Part shown: one piece after another, positions 35,091 to 46,863 of the stretch
Numbering within the stretch: position 1 is the stretch's first letter
Layout of the letters: each line of letters begins with the position of its first letter
Assembly: GCF_000226115.1 (NCBI RefSeq)
Contig: NC_016458.1
Coordinates: 3,162,001 to 3,226,000, forward strand
Reading direction: 5' to 3'
DNA length: 64,000 bases
Origin: Thermothielavioides terrestris NRRL 8126
Lineage: Eukaryota; Ascomycota; Sordariomycetes; Sordariales; Chaetomiaceae
Translations under genes and position numbers: made by a program
Notes under the pieces: generated by a model
What the model saw: only the letters and a program-made list of their open reading frames with translations
Told to the model about the DNA's origin: nothing
The model's database searches: none

Positions 35091-37606
35091 CTTCGCGAAT
35101 CTCCAAACGTCTGGGAACAGGGTTTCTGTCAGCTGTGTGGCGAGATTTGACCCTCTGCGTGTTAAAGAACAGCAGCAGTGTGGTGGATGCTGGATGTGTG
35201 CGCTCGGCCAGAGCCGGGGACAGTTTGTTATTGGGGGATGAGTGGGATTTCTCAGGGTCGAGGGGCATGAGGTGTTAACTCGCTCACGAAGAGGATGACG
35301 CGCCCTGGACTGGCAAAAAGGGCGAAAGGCGGGGGAGGCCAACGCCGCCTTCTGCCGCCTAGCAAAAAGATGAAGGAGGGGACCCGTCTTACCTCGGAAC
35401 TCCTCTCCTGTCAGCCGTGTGACGCTTGGAGATATCGTGGGTCCAGTGGCTCGATGACTTCAGCCGGGGAGGAGGTCTGTCTTGGAATAAATCGCGACTT
35501 TCGATTTCTCCAAGCGAGGCTAGGAAGTGTGGCAGGATCTGGGGGGGAACGAGACGGGCAAGTGTGGCCGGCAGGCCAGGCAGCGGCGGGTGTTAGCGGC
35601 GCGCTGCGTCTATGGTGACCCAGGGTCAAGGATTCTCCAGTCTCGCTGTCAAGCCCGGTGGTTGGTTGGTGGGAGAGAACGTCGGGAAAGAACGACCAGA
35701 GCCGCCGGTATTGATGTTACCCATCTTATATGCCAGCGGGGGAATTCCTGGGGAAGGAACCAAAATAACCCAACCCCCCTGGCTGGGCCGAGTGACAGAG
35801 TAACCTACCGGATCCCCCGAGTTTGCGGCCCTCCAGCGTGGTAACGTTATATGCCTTGGTGGGCTCCCGGGCACGCTTGTTGCTGCCCTGGCCAATGTTT
35901 CGACAAGCATGAAGGTGTTGGCATGGTTAAGTCCAGGCAGGTATCAAACAGGTCACGAGAAGCGCGACCCGGAACCCCAGGACGGGATGCGACACTTGCA
36001 CCCTGCAAGAGAATTGCTCTAGAAGGGTTCGACATGCGGTCGCCCCATTCTCTCCGACATGGACCGCGGCGCAAGGCGCAGCGCCAGCGTGAGAACACCA
36101 AAGATCTTCTGAGGCTTGTTCGGTCCGCAGTCCGCAGTCCGCAGTCCCCAGTCCCCAGTCCCTAGGTACTGCGTACCTAGGTAGTCCCCAGTCAGTCCCC
36201 AGTCCCTCTGCCGAGTCGGCCGGACCCACCTCCAGGGGGCAGCCCTGGTCTCGTGGCCGCCGTCCTTGCAATTTGCACTCCAAGCAGTGCTGCACAGCTG
36301 GGGTTTGCTTGCCGGGAATCCTTGTTGCGGCTCACCAAGACGATCGAAACAAGCCGTTCAGCGGTCAACGGGGTCCCGAAGAGCTTACTCATTCCGCCGT
36401 ATCCAGGAAGGCCGCGCTGTCACACTTGCTCATCCAGGTTTTTCGGATGGACAAGGCCAGCATACCGGTCGACAGCAAAGAAAGAAACGCTGACATCGTC
36501 GAGGCATTGTGATGATTTTGCCGGCATTGGCAAATTGGGCATCTTGATTATGCGACCCCCTTCATATTAGGCTCTCAGCGCGCCAGCTTGTTGAAGGGTC
36601 TGGGAGCCTCAGTCCCAAGCCACGAACGGTGCTTGAGGGCATGTGGGAATCCGAGAGCCACCATCTCGGGCAGAGGTTTGCGTTCTCCGACTCACCAAGG
36701 TTCTACAACCTCGGTACGGTCCTCTCATACAAAAACGCCCTGGGAGCCTGATGACCATTGATGCGAGACGCGAAGGAGCGCAGGGGTGCTGTGCTGCTGA
36801 TGGCAAAGTTGAAGCCGCCTCCTGCGATATTCGAGCCCCATCCAATACCTGGGTAGCATGAAACCGAAAACCGCATAAGAGGCGGCTGTCGTCGACTGTA
36901 GCATGACAGCTACTGTGAACTGATCCTCATACCTTCACAGAGACGCAGAAGGCGCACGCGAGTCCTCCTATTATCGCCTTGAATGTACTGGAACTTTGGA
37001 TGTGTCCAATGTACCTACACAGTACACTACTGCGTACCTCGGTATCAGAGGGAAACCTGGAAGCTACCATGCCTGGCGATCAACTGCAGTAACAGGAAGT
37101 TTGATCTCGGAACTGAAGTGGGGAAACATGGGTGTGTAGTGTAATTCCAGGGATAGCGTAGGTTATGCCAAACGCGCAATCAACGCGAGAGATGAAACTC
37201 GATGCATCAATCGTTTGGCCGGTTTGAATTGGCGGTGCCAAACATCTGTGTGTCGTCGAGGCTTCCAGACGAGGCAAGTGGCGGTATGTTGTGTGAAGGA
37301 ATCCGAGTGTTTGCCGGTCTCGCAATCCCATGAACTACTGTGTATTCCAGGTTGCCAGACCTAGCCAGTGGGCAATGAAATGAAGCCTCGGGTTCTAGAA
37401 GTCCAGTGAAGCTGCTGCGGCACTCATATGTAATGGGAACGGGCGTGTTGCTTCCTTGTACCACTTGTCATACACTATCGTCCGAGTAGAGGGATGATAT
37501 TGGATGTCAACACACCGCGCTGGTCGATGTTCGAGAAGGGGGTATCATCATCAGGCATGTGGACCTTTTACAGTGTGGCGTGCGGCTTCGACAGGGAGGG
37601 GCTCCT
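35091..37606. other. Gene-poor region, 2.5 kb
   Basis: No supported gene. It contains TAACGTTA at 35842-35849, the CAGTCC repeat with hairpin (36125-36206) and a CACAGTACACTACTGCGTACCT word (37017-37038). An imperfect duplication of about 75-85 bp may lie near 37210-37375. Confidence 0.5.
36125..36206. repeat. CAGTCCC/CAGTCCG microsatellite interrupted by a CCTAGGTAC hairpin
   Basis: About eight 7-8 bp CAGTCCN units flank a near-perfect inverted repeat, CCTAGGTAC-TGC-GTACCTAGG at 36161-36181. The repeat resumes on the other side (36182-36206), so the hairpin sits inside the array. Confidence 0.8.
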
Positions 37607-38011
37607 CGATTGGCGGTAGACGTTAAAGAGGTCCCGCCAAGACTAATTTCGGCCAATTGTCGGCTATGTTTTTACAACGTTATTACGTAGCCACCATCGC
37701 TAGGGCGTTTGCTCTATCGCTAAGGGTTAGTTCGCCGAGGGTACGGGGGGCGACGCTAGGCCCCCGCTAGTTAGGGTTTAGGTTAAGGTTAGGATATAGG
37801 TTATAGTTAGGGTATAGGTTATCCTCGTTTTCTTTTTTTTCGATTTGGTTGAGTTTTTATAAAGTTGTTGCGACGAGTCTTTGCGATTGTTCCGATTGTT
37901 CGTTGTTGATGTTGCTCGAAGTCGTCGCGGCCTGCCAATTTGTAATTACTTGTACGCGGCAGTCTCCGAAATTAGTCTTGGCGGGACCTCTTTAACGACG
38001 ACCCGATTGGC
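37607..38011. mobile_element. MITE-like TIR element, copy A, with 8 bp target-site duplication
   Basis: The element proper is 37615-38003 (389 bp), flanked by perfect CGATTGGC duplications at 37607-37614 and 38004-38011. Terminal inverted repeats of 38 bp (37615-37652 and 37966-38003) differ at two positions and share the core GTTAAAGAGGTCCCGCCAAG. The interior has a GC-rich block, then a telomere-like tract of GTTAGGGT/GTTAAGG variants (37769-37820), then a T-rich half. No transposase frame is present, so it must move in trans. The 8 bp duplication fits hAT-type (also P or Merlin) transposases; the superfamily is not proven. Confidence 0.9.
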
Positions 38012-39692
38012 AGCCTGGCAGGGATTCGACACACGAGGCGTTGCGCAGGGGATAGTTAGCGTTAAACTAAGCCTTACGCAGTCAAGCATGGCTGCCACGG
38101 TGGATTTGCTGCGTAACCTAACTGGCATTACGTTATTCCGTACACTACAACAGTATTGTGTTGGAGAACCAGCATGGAAGCCATCGATACACTACCTAAC
38201 ACTGGCGGGGAAGTTACGCATTGCCTCCATAATCCCGCTGTCGATCACCCTATTAACCGCGAGGTTCCCATCAGGCCGCGGCGAGAACCCAGAGAACGCG
38301 GTGCCGCCGCAAGTTTGACCCAGGCTTCAATGAACTCTAGCTCCAGCTACATCCCCGTCCAGAGGAAATGGCAACGAGACTCTCAGGGGACCAAGTTGGC
38401 TCCCGGCTTCAGCGTTGGCGAGCGCGCAACAAAGGAGCACATTTCCTGGAAGTCGTATGTTCGGCCAGCGCTTCCGTGAGCTCAGGTCAGGACGGTAAGG
38501 AACCGGGGGGTTGCCCAAGGTGGAATTGCGGAGCCGGAGCCCGTCTGCAAGTTGCCAGAAGTGGCGACGAGGAGACGCTCAACGGCGGCGCCTGTCGTTG
38601 ATGCGTCCTAAGTGGTCAGGCAGCATGGATGTACGAATGTATGTACGTACACCTACATGTCGACATGCGTGCTTTGGCTGCATGGTTCATCTGGAGAAAG
38701 CGCACGGCCGACGGTTTCGAGGATCTCTGTCCCTTCCCGGCAGTCGACGACGGGAGGGGGCCCTACAACAACGGAATGGAACGTCGTCAGGGGTGCATTA
38801 CATCTTCCACTTGACGTGGTTTGAAGTCGGGTCCCACGGCGGTCGCTGACATGCGACAGACAGGCATTAGTCTCACCCGGATTTTCACCCCGAGTTCTCG
38901 ACGCCCCAACCTCGGTTATGCCATCCGTAGGAGCTGCGCAGACTTAGGAATGTCAGTATCAACACCTATGCGTCGTGACTGATTGTTCGCCGTTATTGGG
39001 CCTTGTTTGGGGGCGTTTGACACAGATCACGACTGGCAGAAATTGGGGCAGGCTTGATTAGCCGTGCTGCCATAATTACCTAGGTAGGTACCTGACTGCT
39101 GTATAGCAGGGATACAGTCCAAGTGTCCATGGGTCTTTGCTGCTGCAGAGTCGCAACGCAGTGGGGTGCGGTGAGGGAGGGTGGCCATCCTGATCTACAG
39201 CCAGGTCGTTGATCGAAGCACCGCGGCAGGGACTTAGATGCAGGGTTGAAAAGCGTCGGCCTGACGTACGAAACCCGGAAGTCTGGCCCGGCAGACCTAC
39301 CTTGCCTTTAGGCAAGGAAGGTGCCTTGGATCTGCACTTGAAAACCGTCAATGGGGAAGAGGGCATGTTTGCCCTCTTCTACACCTTTTCAGGTGCCCAG
39401 CGTTGCATGGGAACCGGATCGTGCTTGCCCGTGGCTAAAGCGTCGGGTTTCTGAGTGCACCATGAAGCATCAAGATGGCTGGCAGTTCCGGCTCGACGGA
39501 TGGAAGGCTCGACCGAGAGACACTGCTCGGCGGCCAACTTCGGCAACAAGGCATGGGCCGCACCCGCCGCTTTTTGCAACTCAAACACTTGCACTCTCGT
39601 TGTACATTATTAGCGAGCTGATGATATTGTACCATACGCAGCGGAGATTTCCTGCTCTGCTGCGTGGTCACGCTTCTAATGTGTCTTGAGCC
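38012..39692. other. Gene-poor region, 1.7 kb
   Basis: No supported gene. It has GTAC-rich words (GTATGTACGTACACCTACATG at 38639-38659) and a TACCTAGGTAGGTACC block (39077-39092). Confidence 0.5.
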
Positions 39693-41924
39693 ATGGAGGA
39701 ACTCCAGTGGCGCCCATCAAGGACAGCTTCTCGGAGGCGCCACGAGCGCCGACACAGCCACGATGACGACGGACTACACAATCAGATCAACAGACGCAGG
39801 ACCAGTGTGAAAGGGAGCACAAGACACCTCGGCATGGCCCATGGACCTCTCGGCCCCCTAGAAGAGGGCCCAGCCCTCCGCTCCAAGCATCAGAATGACG
39901 AGTACATTCAATCTTGGTTACAACAGACCCAGGCCCGCTCTTCCCCTCTCCCCGGGCTAGAACGCCACGGAGGGCAACCTCGGGCCGGATCCCTCGCGTA
40001 CAGGCATGGGAAGAGATCTAGGTCTCCGTCAGAGGCTGGTCTGCCGTCACCAGGCACAGCCAAACAAGCTGAGCGTCAGTATGAGAAGAGGGCTCGCCGC
40101 AAGACTCGTGAAGACAAATACGAGTATAAGGCGCGAACCGGCCGGACGCGTGTTTCGGATTAGGAGCTCCGAGAACACGGAACGACAGACGTTGCCCCGG
40201 GAGGTGAACGGCGGATCGGGGACCGGCGCTCGGTGGGTGTCAGTTAGGGGTGAACCAGCGTGGTGACGCCGTCCTGACACCACGATACCAGGCACGACAG
40301 GAAGTCTCCGGCCCCACGGCTAGCCATATGCTTACGCGAAGTATGAAGCCTTCCCCCCAAAAGGAGGGCTCGTCGTCACTGACATGGTCCAGCGAGCAAT
40401 CGGATACCGAGGACTAGCCGCATATCAGAAAGCCTCACGCGCAAGGCTTCGGAGCCCCGAAAATCGAAGACGAAGCTCAACAAGAGCCAGAAAGAGGACA
40501 AGGAACTGGAGGAGCTTGCTGCATTTTTCTCCCGCAGAACGTCCCAGACGAAAGCCAGGGCTAGGGAGCCCGACCCTGCGTATCATGCGAGGCGTTCACG
40601 ACGTATCCTCAGTGAGATCGACTCAAGCCCTCATCCTAGGTGGTCGGGACGCTCTTGTTCCGCCCAAGGTTCACCACGGTCTTACAGAAGCACCACCATC
40701 GGTGAAGGCAGGGTGGCGTCGGTCCATTCGAGCTCGGCAGCGGTGACGCGAAGCGCGGTTTCCGAATCCTATCCTCTGAATCGCCCAAGAAGCAAGCCCA
40801 AAAGCTGCTCTTCACAGCAGCAATACGGCAGCAAACTGCCCAAACACGAGTCCGGCCTTTGCCATTCTGCAAGGTCTCGTCCCCACCGCAATATCTTGGA
40901 CACTGCCGAGGAGCTTCCCAGGCAACAAGGAGACGCTGGGCTACCGCTGGCAGGAGAGCAAGCAATGAGCCGCCTCGGGAATGCTCAGGCTATCATGAGA
41001 AGCGCTTGCAAGGATGCCGCGGTGCAAACGGACGCGACCTTGGGGGCAGAAGATGACCTTCCAACTCGACAGCCATCGAATCAAGATAAGGCTCAAATGG
41101 CAGTCAACTCCGCCTTCGAATATGAGAAGCACTGCGCCAACGCCCCCTCGCTCAAGAAGGGCGGGCAGAAGGCCGCGGAATCTCCTGTCCTCAGGGTGTC
41201 GGAAGACTTGGCAGCGTCAGGGCCAGGGAGTTCCGAATACGTTCAGCACGCTCAGCCCGCTGTCCGATGGCAACAGCTGGGTGGGGGGACAGGAAGAGAT
41301 GAGCTAGGCGGCAGCTTCGCTGCGCCTGGCTGGAGCTTTTGGGGGGAAGCCATTCACGATATCGACCCATCTACGTACACTCACAAGGCAGCCCGGTCTG
41401 GTTGCGGCCCAGGAAGTGGCCGAGGATCTCATCCAGACCTCCAGGTCCCCTTGGAGGAGCCTTTAAGCTGTACCACTGGGCACCAATACCCTTCTGAAAG
41501 TGTCCACGGAACGGATGTTGTGTGCGGTGGGGGCGCTGTTCACGGGGACTGTGGTTTCGAGAACCTGGAGGATTTTATTCGAAGGATCGAAGGTGAAGCA
41601 GCCATGCTTGACGAGCAATTGGGAGTTAGCCAGGTACTTTCGCACTGCGGCTATGGTGGGTTGGATGACTCGGCACCCCGCCTACCGGCGTGGCCCGATG
41701 CTGTTTGTCATGAAGCTGCGGACGACACACATACCATGCTGAGCAGAGGTCGGATGCCGAAGGAGGCAGAGCTGCCAGCTCCCGTCACAGCTGAGGCGTC
41801 AAGGTCATGCCCGCAAGGGGTCAGCTTCGCCTCTTCGCGCACGCTCGAAGGGTTGGAATCACACATTTTAGGGGACCAGGACGGCTACTTGGCGAGCCTT
41901 TGGAACCAGAGGGATTTGATGTAG
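39693..41924 (+). CDS. Hypothetical fungal protein, structure unresolved (two open blocks)
   Basis: Two long open blocks on one strand probably belong to one gene. Block 1 (39693-40163) starts MEELQWRPSRTASRRRHERR and contains EKRARRKTREDKYEYK, which I recall in lineage-specific fungal hypothetical proteins. Block 2 is open from 40383 to 41924 and carries KEDKELEELAAFFSRR early, a disordered middle, and GFENLEDFIRRIEGEA near the end, finishing LASLWNQRDLM. Between them a third frame reads MLTRSMKPSPQ...SLTWSSEQSDTED, then a stop at 40408-40410, and I found no convincing intron that joins all three. It may be a real gene with unrecognised introns or one that has acquired frameshifts. The product is basic at the start, acidic at the end, with no domain I know. 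Confidence 0.55.
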
Positions 41925-42019
41925 GGAGTACTTATCTTTTCATACCAGGTCGAGACTCACGACGGAGGCTTTGTCTGGCTGACGCGTGCACGGTGGAATA
42001 CATTAAAGGCATGACAATG

Positions 42020-43327
42020 CTATTCAGGTTCCTGATGTTTCCAGCCTTGTTCGATACTATCAACATCAAAGCCGCATCTCTTTGCTATGGCAACCGTTGC
42101 ACGAGCTTTACCAACCACAGGGGCGTCAATCATCTTCCCGTCCAAGGACCAGGCACCTCGCCCGGCAGCCGAAGCCTTTCCGTCAGCGACCAGCACGCGG
42201 ACGGCCCATTCAACCTCGCTTTTGCTAGGTGAGAACATGCGCTGGACAGTTGGTACCTGATTGGGGTGTATACACTCTGCAGAACAGAGTCAGTTACAGT
42301 GTCTCTTGCCGCATCTTTAGACGCTGGAGAGCAGGAGGGAGGAGAAAAAAAAGGCAGGGGAAGGACCCACGCCAAAATAGATAAAAAAGAGGAAAAAAAA
42401 AAATAGAGAGAAGAGAAGGCAGAATGGGAAGCAAAATAGAGAAGGAAGAGGGAAAAACCAATAACAGAAAAAAAGAGACAGAAGAACAGATAGCCAAGAA
42501 ACGGGGAAACTCACGTTTCCCGGTAAACCCCAGATTCCTCCCATCCTGACATTCGAACTCCAGCCGTTCTTGTCCCTCAGCCCCGCGATAGGAGGTGCAG
42601 ACCAGGTCGATGGCGCTCTCGAGCCCGAAGGCGCGCGCGGCCGTGACGACGGCGCTGCGCGCGTACAGGAACTCGGCCAGGCCCGGCGTCCGCCGCAGCG
42701 ACAGGTCGAGCGCGAAGTCCTCGGCCGCGAAGATCAGGCCCGCCAGGCCGCCACCGCCGCCACCGGCGCCGCCTCCGCGGCGGGACGACGCGCCGCAGAT
42801 GTCGCGCAGGTCCATGACGGCCCGCGCCGACTCGACCAGCGCGAGCAGCTTGAGCGGCCGGGTCCGCGGGCCGGCCGAGGCGACGGCGTCCTCCACGAAG
42901 GCGAGGTCCGCGGGGCTGTTGACCTTGGGGACGACGAGGGCGTCGACGCTCGCGAGCGCCGCCACGGCGCGGATGTCGGCCTCTGCGTGCCGCGTGGACG
43001 CGCCGTTGATGCGCACCGCGATCTCGCCGATGGAGGCCGGCCTGTTCTCCTGCTTCTTCTTGTTGTCTGCGAGCGCGGCGAGGTGCGCCTGGAGCGCTGC
43101 GCGGGCTGCGTCTTTCATGGATGCGGTCACCGAGTCCTCCAGGTCGTAGGTCACGTTGTCGGCGGTCAGGGTGAGGCTCTTGGCCAGCATCCTGGGGGAG
43201 GACGCGGGGACTGGCGCGGGCCGTTAGTGACGGATCTGGTGTAAGTGCACGAGGGTTGGATAGCTTGGCACACTGGTATACCATAGAGGAGTGCCCGGCG
43301 GAGGGCGGGTATGGCTGATGATGACAT
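42020..43327 (-). CDS. CitE/HpcH-HpaI aldolase-family lyase (CLYBL-like)
   Basis: Member of the citrate lyase beta-subunit-like TIM-barrel family (malyl/citramalyl-CoA lyases). Exons on the minus strand are 43282-43327, 42515-43210 and 42020-42276; both introns are phase 1, giving 332 residues. The N-terminus reads MSSSAIPALRRALLYVPASS followed by PRMLAKSLTL; the metal-site motifs DLEDSV and AAEDF are present, as are VRIN and VPKVNSP. The last junction rebuilds GFTGKQCIHPNQV, diagnostic of the family. Residues about 161-170 are an unusual Gly-rich insertion (GGGAGGGGGG). Mitochondrial location is possible from the family but no clear presequence is seen. Intron 2 is long (238 nt) and strongly pyrimidine-rich on the coding strand. 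The stop lies 95 bp from the convergent hypothetical gene. Confidence 0.93.
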
Positions 43328-43797
43328 TCCAGGTTGTTTATTTATGAGGCCGAGAGGGGGGCTGTCAAGAGCCGCTTTCGCTTTCAAGGTGCCGAGGTTG
43401 TTCTGTTACAGAGGGAGGTAGTCCAACCTCTCCCATGTAGCTTGCAGATGCTCAGCTCTAACCATGACATAGACGAGGACGAAAATACCGTTACATGCCG
43501 TTCATGTCTCATCAACAGGCTCGTTCTTAATTGCAATGGCTTAAGTGGACTGAACTGTGTGCCAAGTTGGAAGTTGTAAGTGGTACTTAAAGCGGGCGTG
43601 AACCACTCACGTCGTCCGGTGAGGGACAGGGTGGTGCTGACGTTGTCTTCCCAGCTGTCGCCAGCTGACGATAGCTTGACTGGAGTGTGTTACGTATCGC
43701 CTGTGTTTGCCAACAGCATCGTCTGGGAAGCTCTGGCCCCAGGTGTACACTACGGAATAGAGCTGCCGCAACACGCAACGACGACGCCGGTCGCAAC
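43328..43797. promoter_or_regulatory. Shared divergent promoter region, CitE-like lyase / tvp23
   Basis: 470 bp between the start codons of divergent genes must hold both promoters. I see no TATA box or strong palindrome to assign to either side. Confidence 0.45.
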
Positions 43798-44674
43798 ATG
43801 GAGCAGCCACAGCCTGCGCCGGGCTCGCTGAGCTGGCGCTTGAGCTCGCATCCAATAACGCTCTTGACCTTCTTGGGGTTTCGAGTGTGTAAGTGTTGTT
43901 ACTGCTGCTGTTGTTGCTGCTGCCACGGCCGCTGGCCCTGCTGTGGTTCAACTTGCTGACCTTGCTACCCTCGGCGACAGCTAGCCTTCTCGTCTACCTC
44001 TTCGGCCTCCTCTTCACCAACAACCTGTAAGACAGCCACAGCGCCAGATTCACCCGTTGCCCAACTCCCAAACGCCGCGGGCAACCGCATGCTGACGTGG
44101 AGCCTAACAATAACAAAAAAAAAGGGTCATGATCTTCATCATCACCATCCTGCTCCTCGCCGCCGACTTCTACTACCTCAAGAATATTGCCGGCCGCCGG
44201 CTGGTCGGCCTGCGCTGGTGGAACGAGGTGGACCCGGCGACGGGCGAGTCGCACTGGGTCTTCGAGAGCAGCGAGCCGGGCACCAAGGTCGTCAACGCGA
44301 CCGACAGCCGCTTCTTCTGGATCGCCATCTACGCGCAGCCGCTCTTCTGGATCGCGCTGGCCCTCGTCGCCGTGCTGACCCTCAAGTTCATCTGGCTGCC
44401 GCTTGTTGGTGCGTCTTCCCATTTTCCTTCCCGTCGGGAGACAAGAGGAGAGAGCGAGAGCGACGTGGTGAAAAAAGGATGTTGGGCTGACGTTACTGGG
44501 GGCATTTGCTGTTTCTCAGCTATCGCGCTCGTCTTGACCATCACCAACTCGCTCGCGTTTTCGAGGTGCGACAAGTTCAGCCAGGCCTCGAACTTGGCCG
44601 GAAGCGCCTTCAGTAGCGGCAACCTGGCTGGGAGTATCGCGAGCAACATGGTTGGAAGGTTCTTCTCCAGGTGA
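43798..44674 (+). CDS. tvp23: Golgi membrane protein Tvp23
   Basis: Small tetraspanning Golgi protein of vesicular trafficking. Exons 43798-43888, 43981-44026, 44125-44408 and 44520-44674 (phases 1, 2, 1) give 191 residues, the family length. It begins [20 protein letters not shown], and the joined stretch [20 protein letters not shown], then [20 protein letters not shown], then [20 protein letters not shown], is the classic Tvp23 signature. Four hydrophobic spans are visible. Intron 1 carries a TGCTGT-rich microsatellite (43899-43923), and the exon 3 acceptor follows an A-run (AAAAAAG), not a pyrimidine tract. Confidence 0.95.
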
Positions 44675-45410
44675 AACGGTACGCTTAGGACGTGTGAGGG
44701 CCGACTTCTGCGGTACGAAAGGCGCTCCCTTCCTCTGTGATGGAGACATCGCAGCTGGGGCGTCGTTACGGCAACGCCGTTGCTCCAAAGACCCGGGTTT
44801 GGTAAAGTATACGATAGGGACATTTTGACAGTGGGGTATCTCAAGGGTTCTCGAGTGTATGTATATGACTTCTTCGCGACGGGGATCTGGCGTTTGCACG
44901 GTGGGTGGGCTTCATGAGAGCGTTTCTACATGCTGTGTTTACCTATGCCCATAACTCTTTGCTTCCGGGTTGTGACACGCCAGTCGCTTGGGGTAATCTC
45001 AAGCCGGACCACTGAGCAGAAGGAGTCATGCGATCTACGGTGGGCGTGCTGCCCAGCTCCGAGGACTTGTCCAGGGATGGACTCTGCCATATTACCACTG
45101 GTGAGTCTCCGTTAACTCTCTCAAAGTCTAGCTCGTCTGGGACAAGGCAGCGAGAGCGGGATATCTCTTATGCAGTATCAAGGCTAACGACGGTAGACGG
45201 TAAGGTCGGAAAGCGAACGACGGCCCAGTGCAAATGCGAGACAACCCTTTCCTGACCCTTTCCCGACATGAACTCCGCCAGCAATCGTCCTGAAACAGCT
45301 CCGGCCAACCCAAACGATCGTCAGGGGAAATAAAAATATAGATATAGATCATCAAGAAAACGGAAATCATAAAACGCCTCCCGTCCCGTTGACCGTTGTC
45401 GGCAGGCGCC
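44675..45410. other. Convergent intergenic region
   Basis: 3' flanks of tvp23 and the single-pass membrane protein gene. No gene seen. Confidence 0.55.
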
Positions 45411-46863
45411 TCAGCGCCTCGCAGCCTGCTCGATGGCGGCATCCAGCTGCCGCTCCTCCTCCTCGAGCCTGCGGATCTCCTCCTCCGTCATGCCTTCCTC
45501 AACCAGGTGCGCATACGGCGTCGTCAGCGCCCGCGGTGTGGCCCTGCCCGGGGTGGAGCTCGGCACGCTGACGCGCGCCTCGTCGGCTGGCGCCAGCGAC
45601 GCCGCGCGTACGCTGGGCGTTCCGGCCGCCGGGGCGGCGGCGCCGCCGACGCTCGGGCGGTCCGAGTACGGAGTGAAGGACCGCGGCTGGTCGCCCTGCG
45701 GTTGCTGCCGAAGCCCGCCCGCAGCAAGCCCACCGCCCGCAACGCCCGCAGCCAGGGCTTCCCCGTGGACCGAGCCGTCCTGGTACGCGCTGCTGCTGGG
45801 GCCGGCGCCCGGAGCACCGTCGTCCGAGTAGGGCGAGTGCGGGCCGGCATCGACGTCGGCGGCCGCCTCTTTTTCGGCCATGAGGTCCTCGGCGCGGTTG
45901 CCGGGGACGTACGCAGAGTCGACGGGAAGCATGGCCGTCTTCTTCTGGCGCCGGCGCAGTAGGCACCAGACCAGGCCGAAGAGCAGAGCGAGGCCGACGA
46001 CACCGCAAGCAACAGCGATGCCGATGACGGCGCCGGTGGACAGCCCGCTGTCGCCTGCGCTCTTCGCGGGACTCCCGGCTGGCTGGACGCCTGAGGCGTC
46101 GGGGCTCTGGTCACTGGCGGAGGGCGAAAGCATCGTCGTTGCCGTCGGCGTCGCCGACGCGGTGTTTGTCCCCGCCCATTGGTAAGGGGCTGGGTTGGAG
46201 AAGTGCGAGTTGTTCTTGTATTCAAGGTACTCGCTTTGACCTTGCACAAGGGTAAACACCCGACTGGTGGCCTGGTTCCCAGTCCATGTAGCCTGGAAGA
46301 ACAGGAGCGTGCCGCTAGGGATTATGTCTTTTAGCGAGGAGATGGACAGCTGGGAAAAGGACACCTGACCGCCGGATGGACTCTCGGAGACTACGCGGTC
46401 AGTGTCAGCATATCCATATTGTACGGCCCGCAGAGAAACCAAACCGGGGGAACCGACCTAAAAGCGTCATGTTCTGGTTTCCGTCGGTATGCGCCTGGCG
46501 CTTTTGGAGATCCCTAGCCTTCTTGCCCGATGCGCTGCCGTCCGGGTTCGTGGGGCCGTCCGTCGGATTCGGAGTCGAAATTGTGGCATCGACTGACGGC
46601 TCTTGCGCTTCCGATGTGGCTTGCCCCCGGCCTATCTGCGTTGGATGGTCGTCCTGGTCGGTGAACGAGAACAGGAGAATCTCTGCGGCGTTGGCGCCCG
46701 ACGCCGTCCATTTGAACGGGTTGCTCTGCGCTTTCTCGTAAGACAAGATGGCCTCAGGTCCCCAACTCCCGACAAAGCTGTTCGGGTCGAAGTTGACGTC
46801 TGCTTTCACGGTCAGGGCGAAGGCCACCGCCGCCAGCCAACCCCTCCGCCTTGATATCCGCAT
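45411..46863 (-). CDS. Secretory-pathway single-pass membrane protein of unknown function
   Basis: Exons on the minus strand are 46458-46863 and 45411-46390, phase 1, 67 nt intron (GTCGGT..GTAG), giving 461 residues. A signal peptide covers about residues 1-21 (RRRGWLAAVAFALTVKA). The outer region of about 230 residues contains two similar-looking beta-type segments (GPEAILSYEKAQSNPFKW and PSGTLLFFQATWTGNQATSR) and a Ser/Thr/Pro-rich stalk. A transmembrane helix lies at about 254-278 (TGAVIGIAVACGVVGLALLF), followed by RRRQKK. The cytosolic tail is disordered and Gly/Ala/Ser-rich and ends in a predicted coiled coil (EEEIRRLEEEERQLDAAIEQ). The layout resembles Mid2/Skg6-type surface sensors, but no signature is clear. 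Confidence 0.85.

Noticed and set aside
37881..38318. 145-codon plus-strand frame
   Set aside because: Starts inside the TIR element and runs into flanking sequence; an accidental frame.
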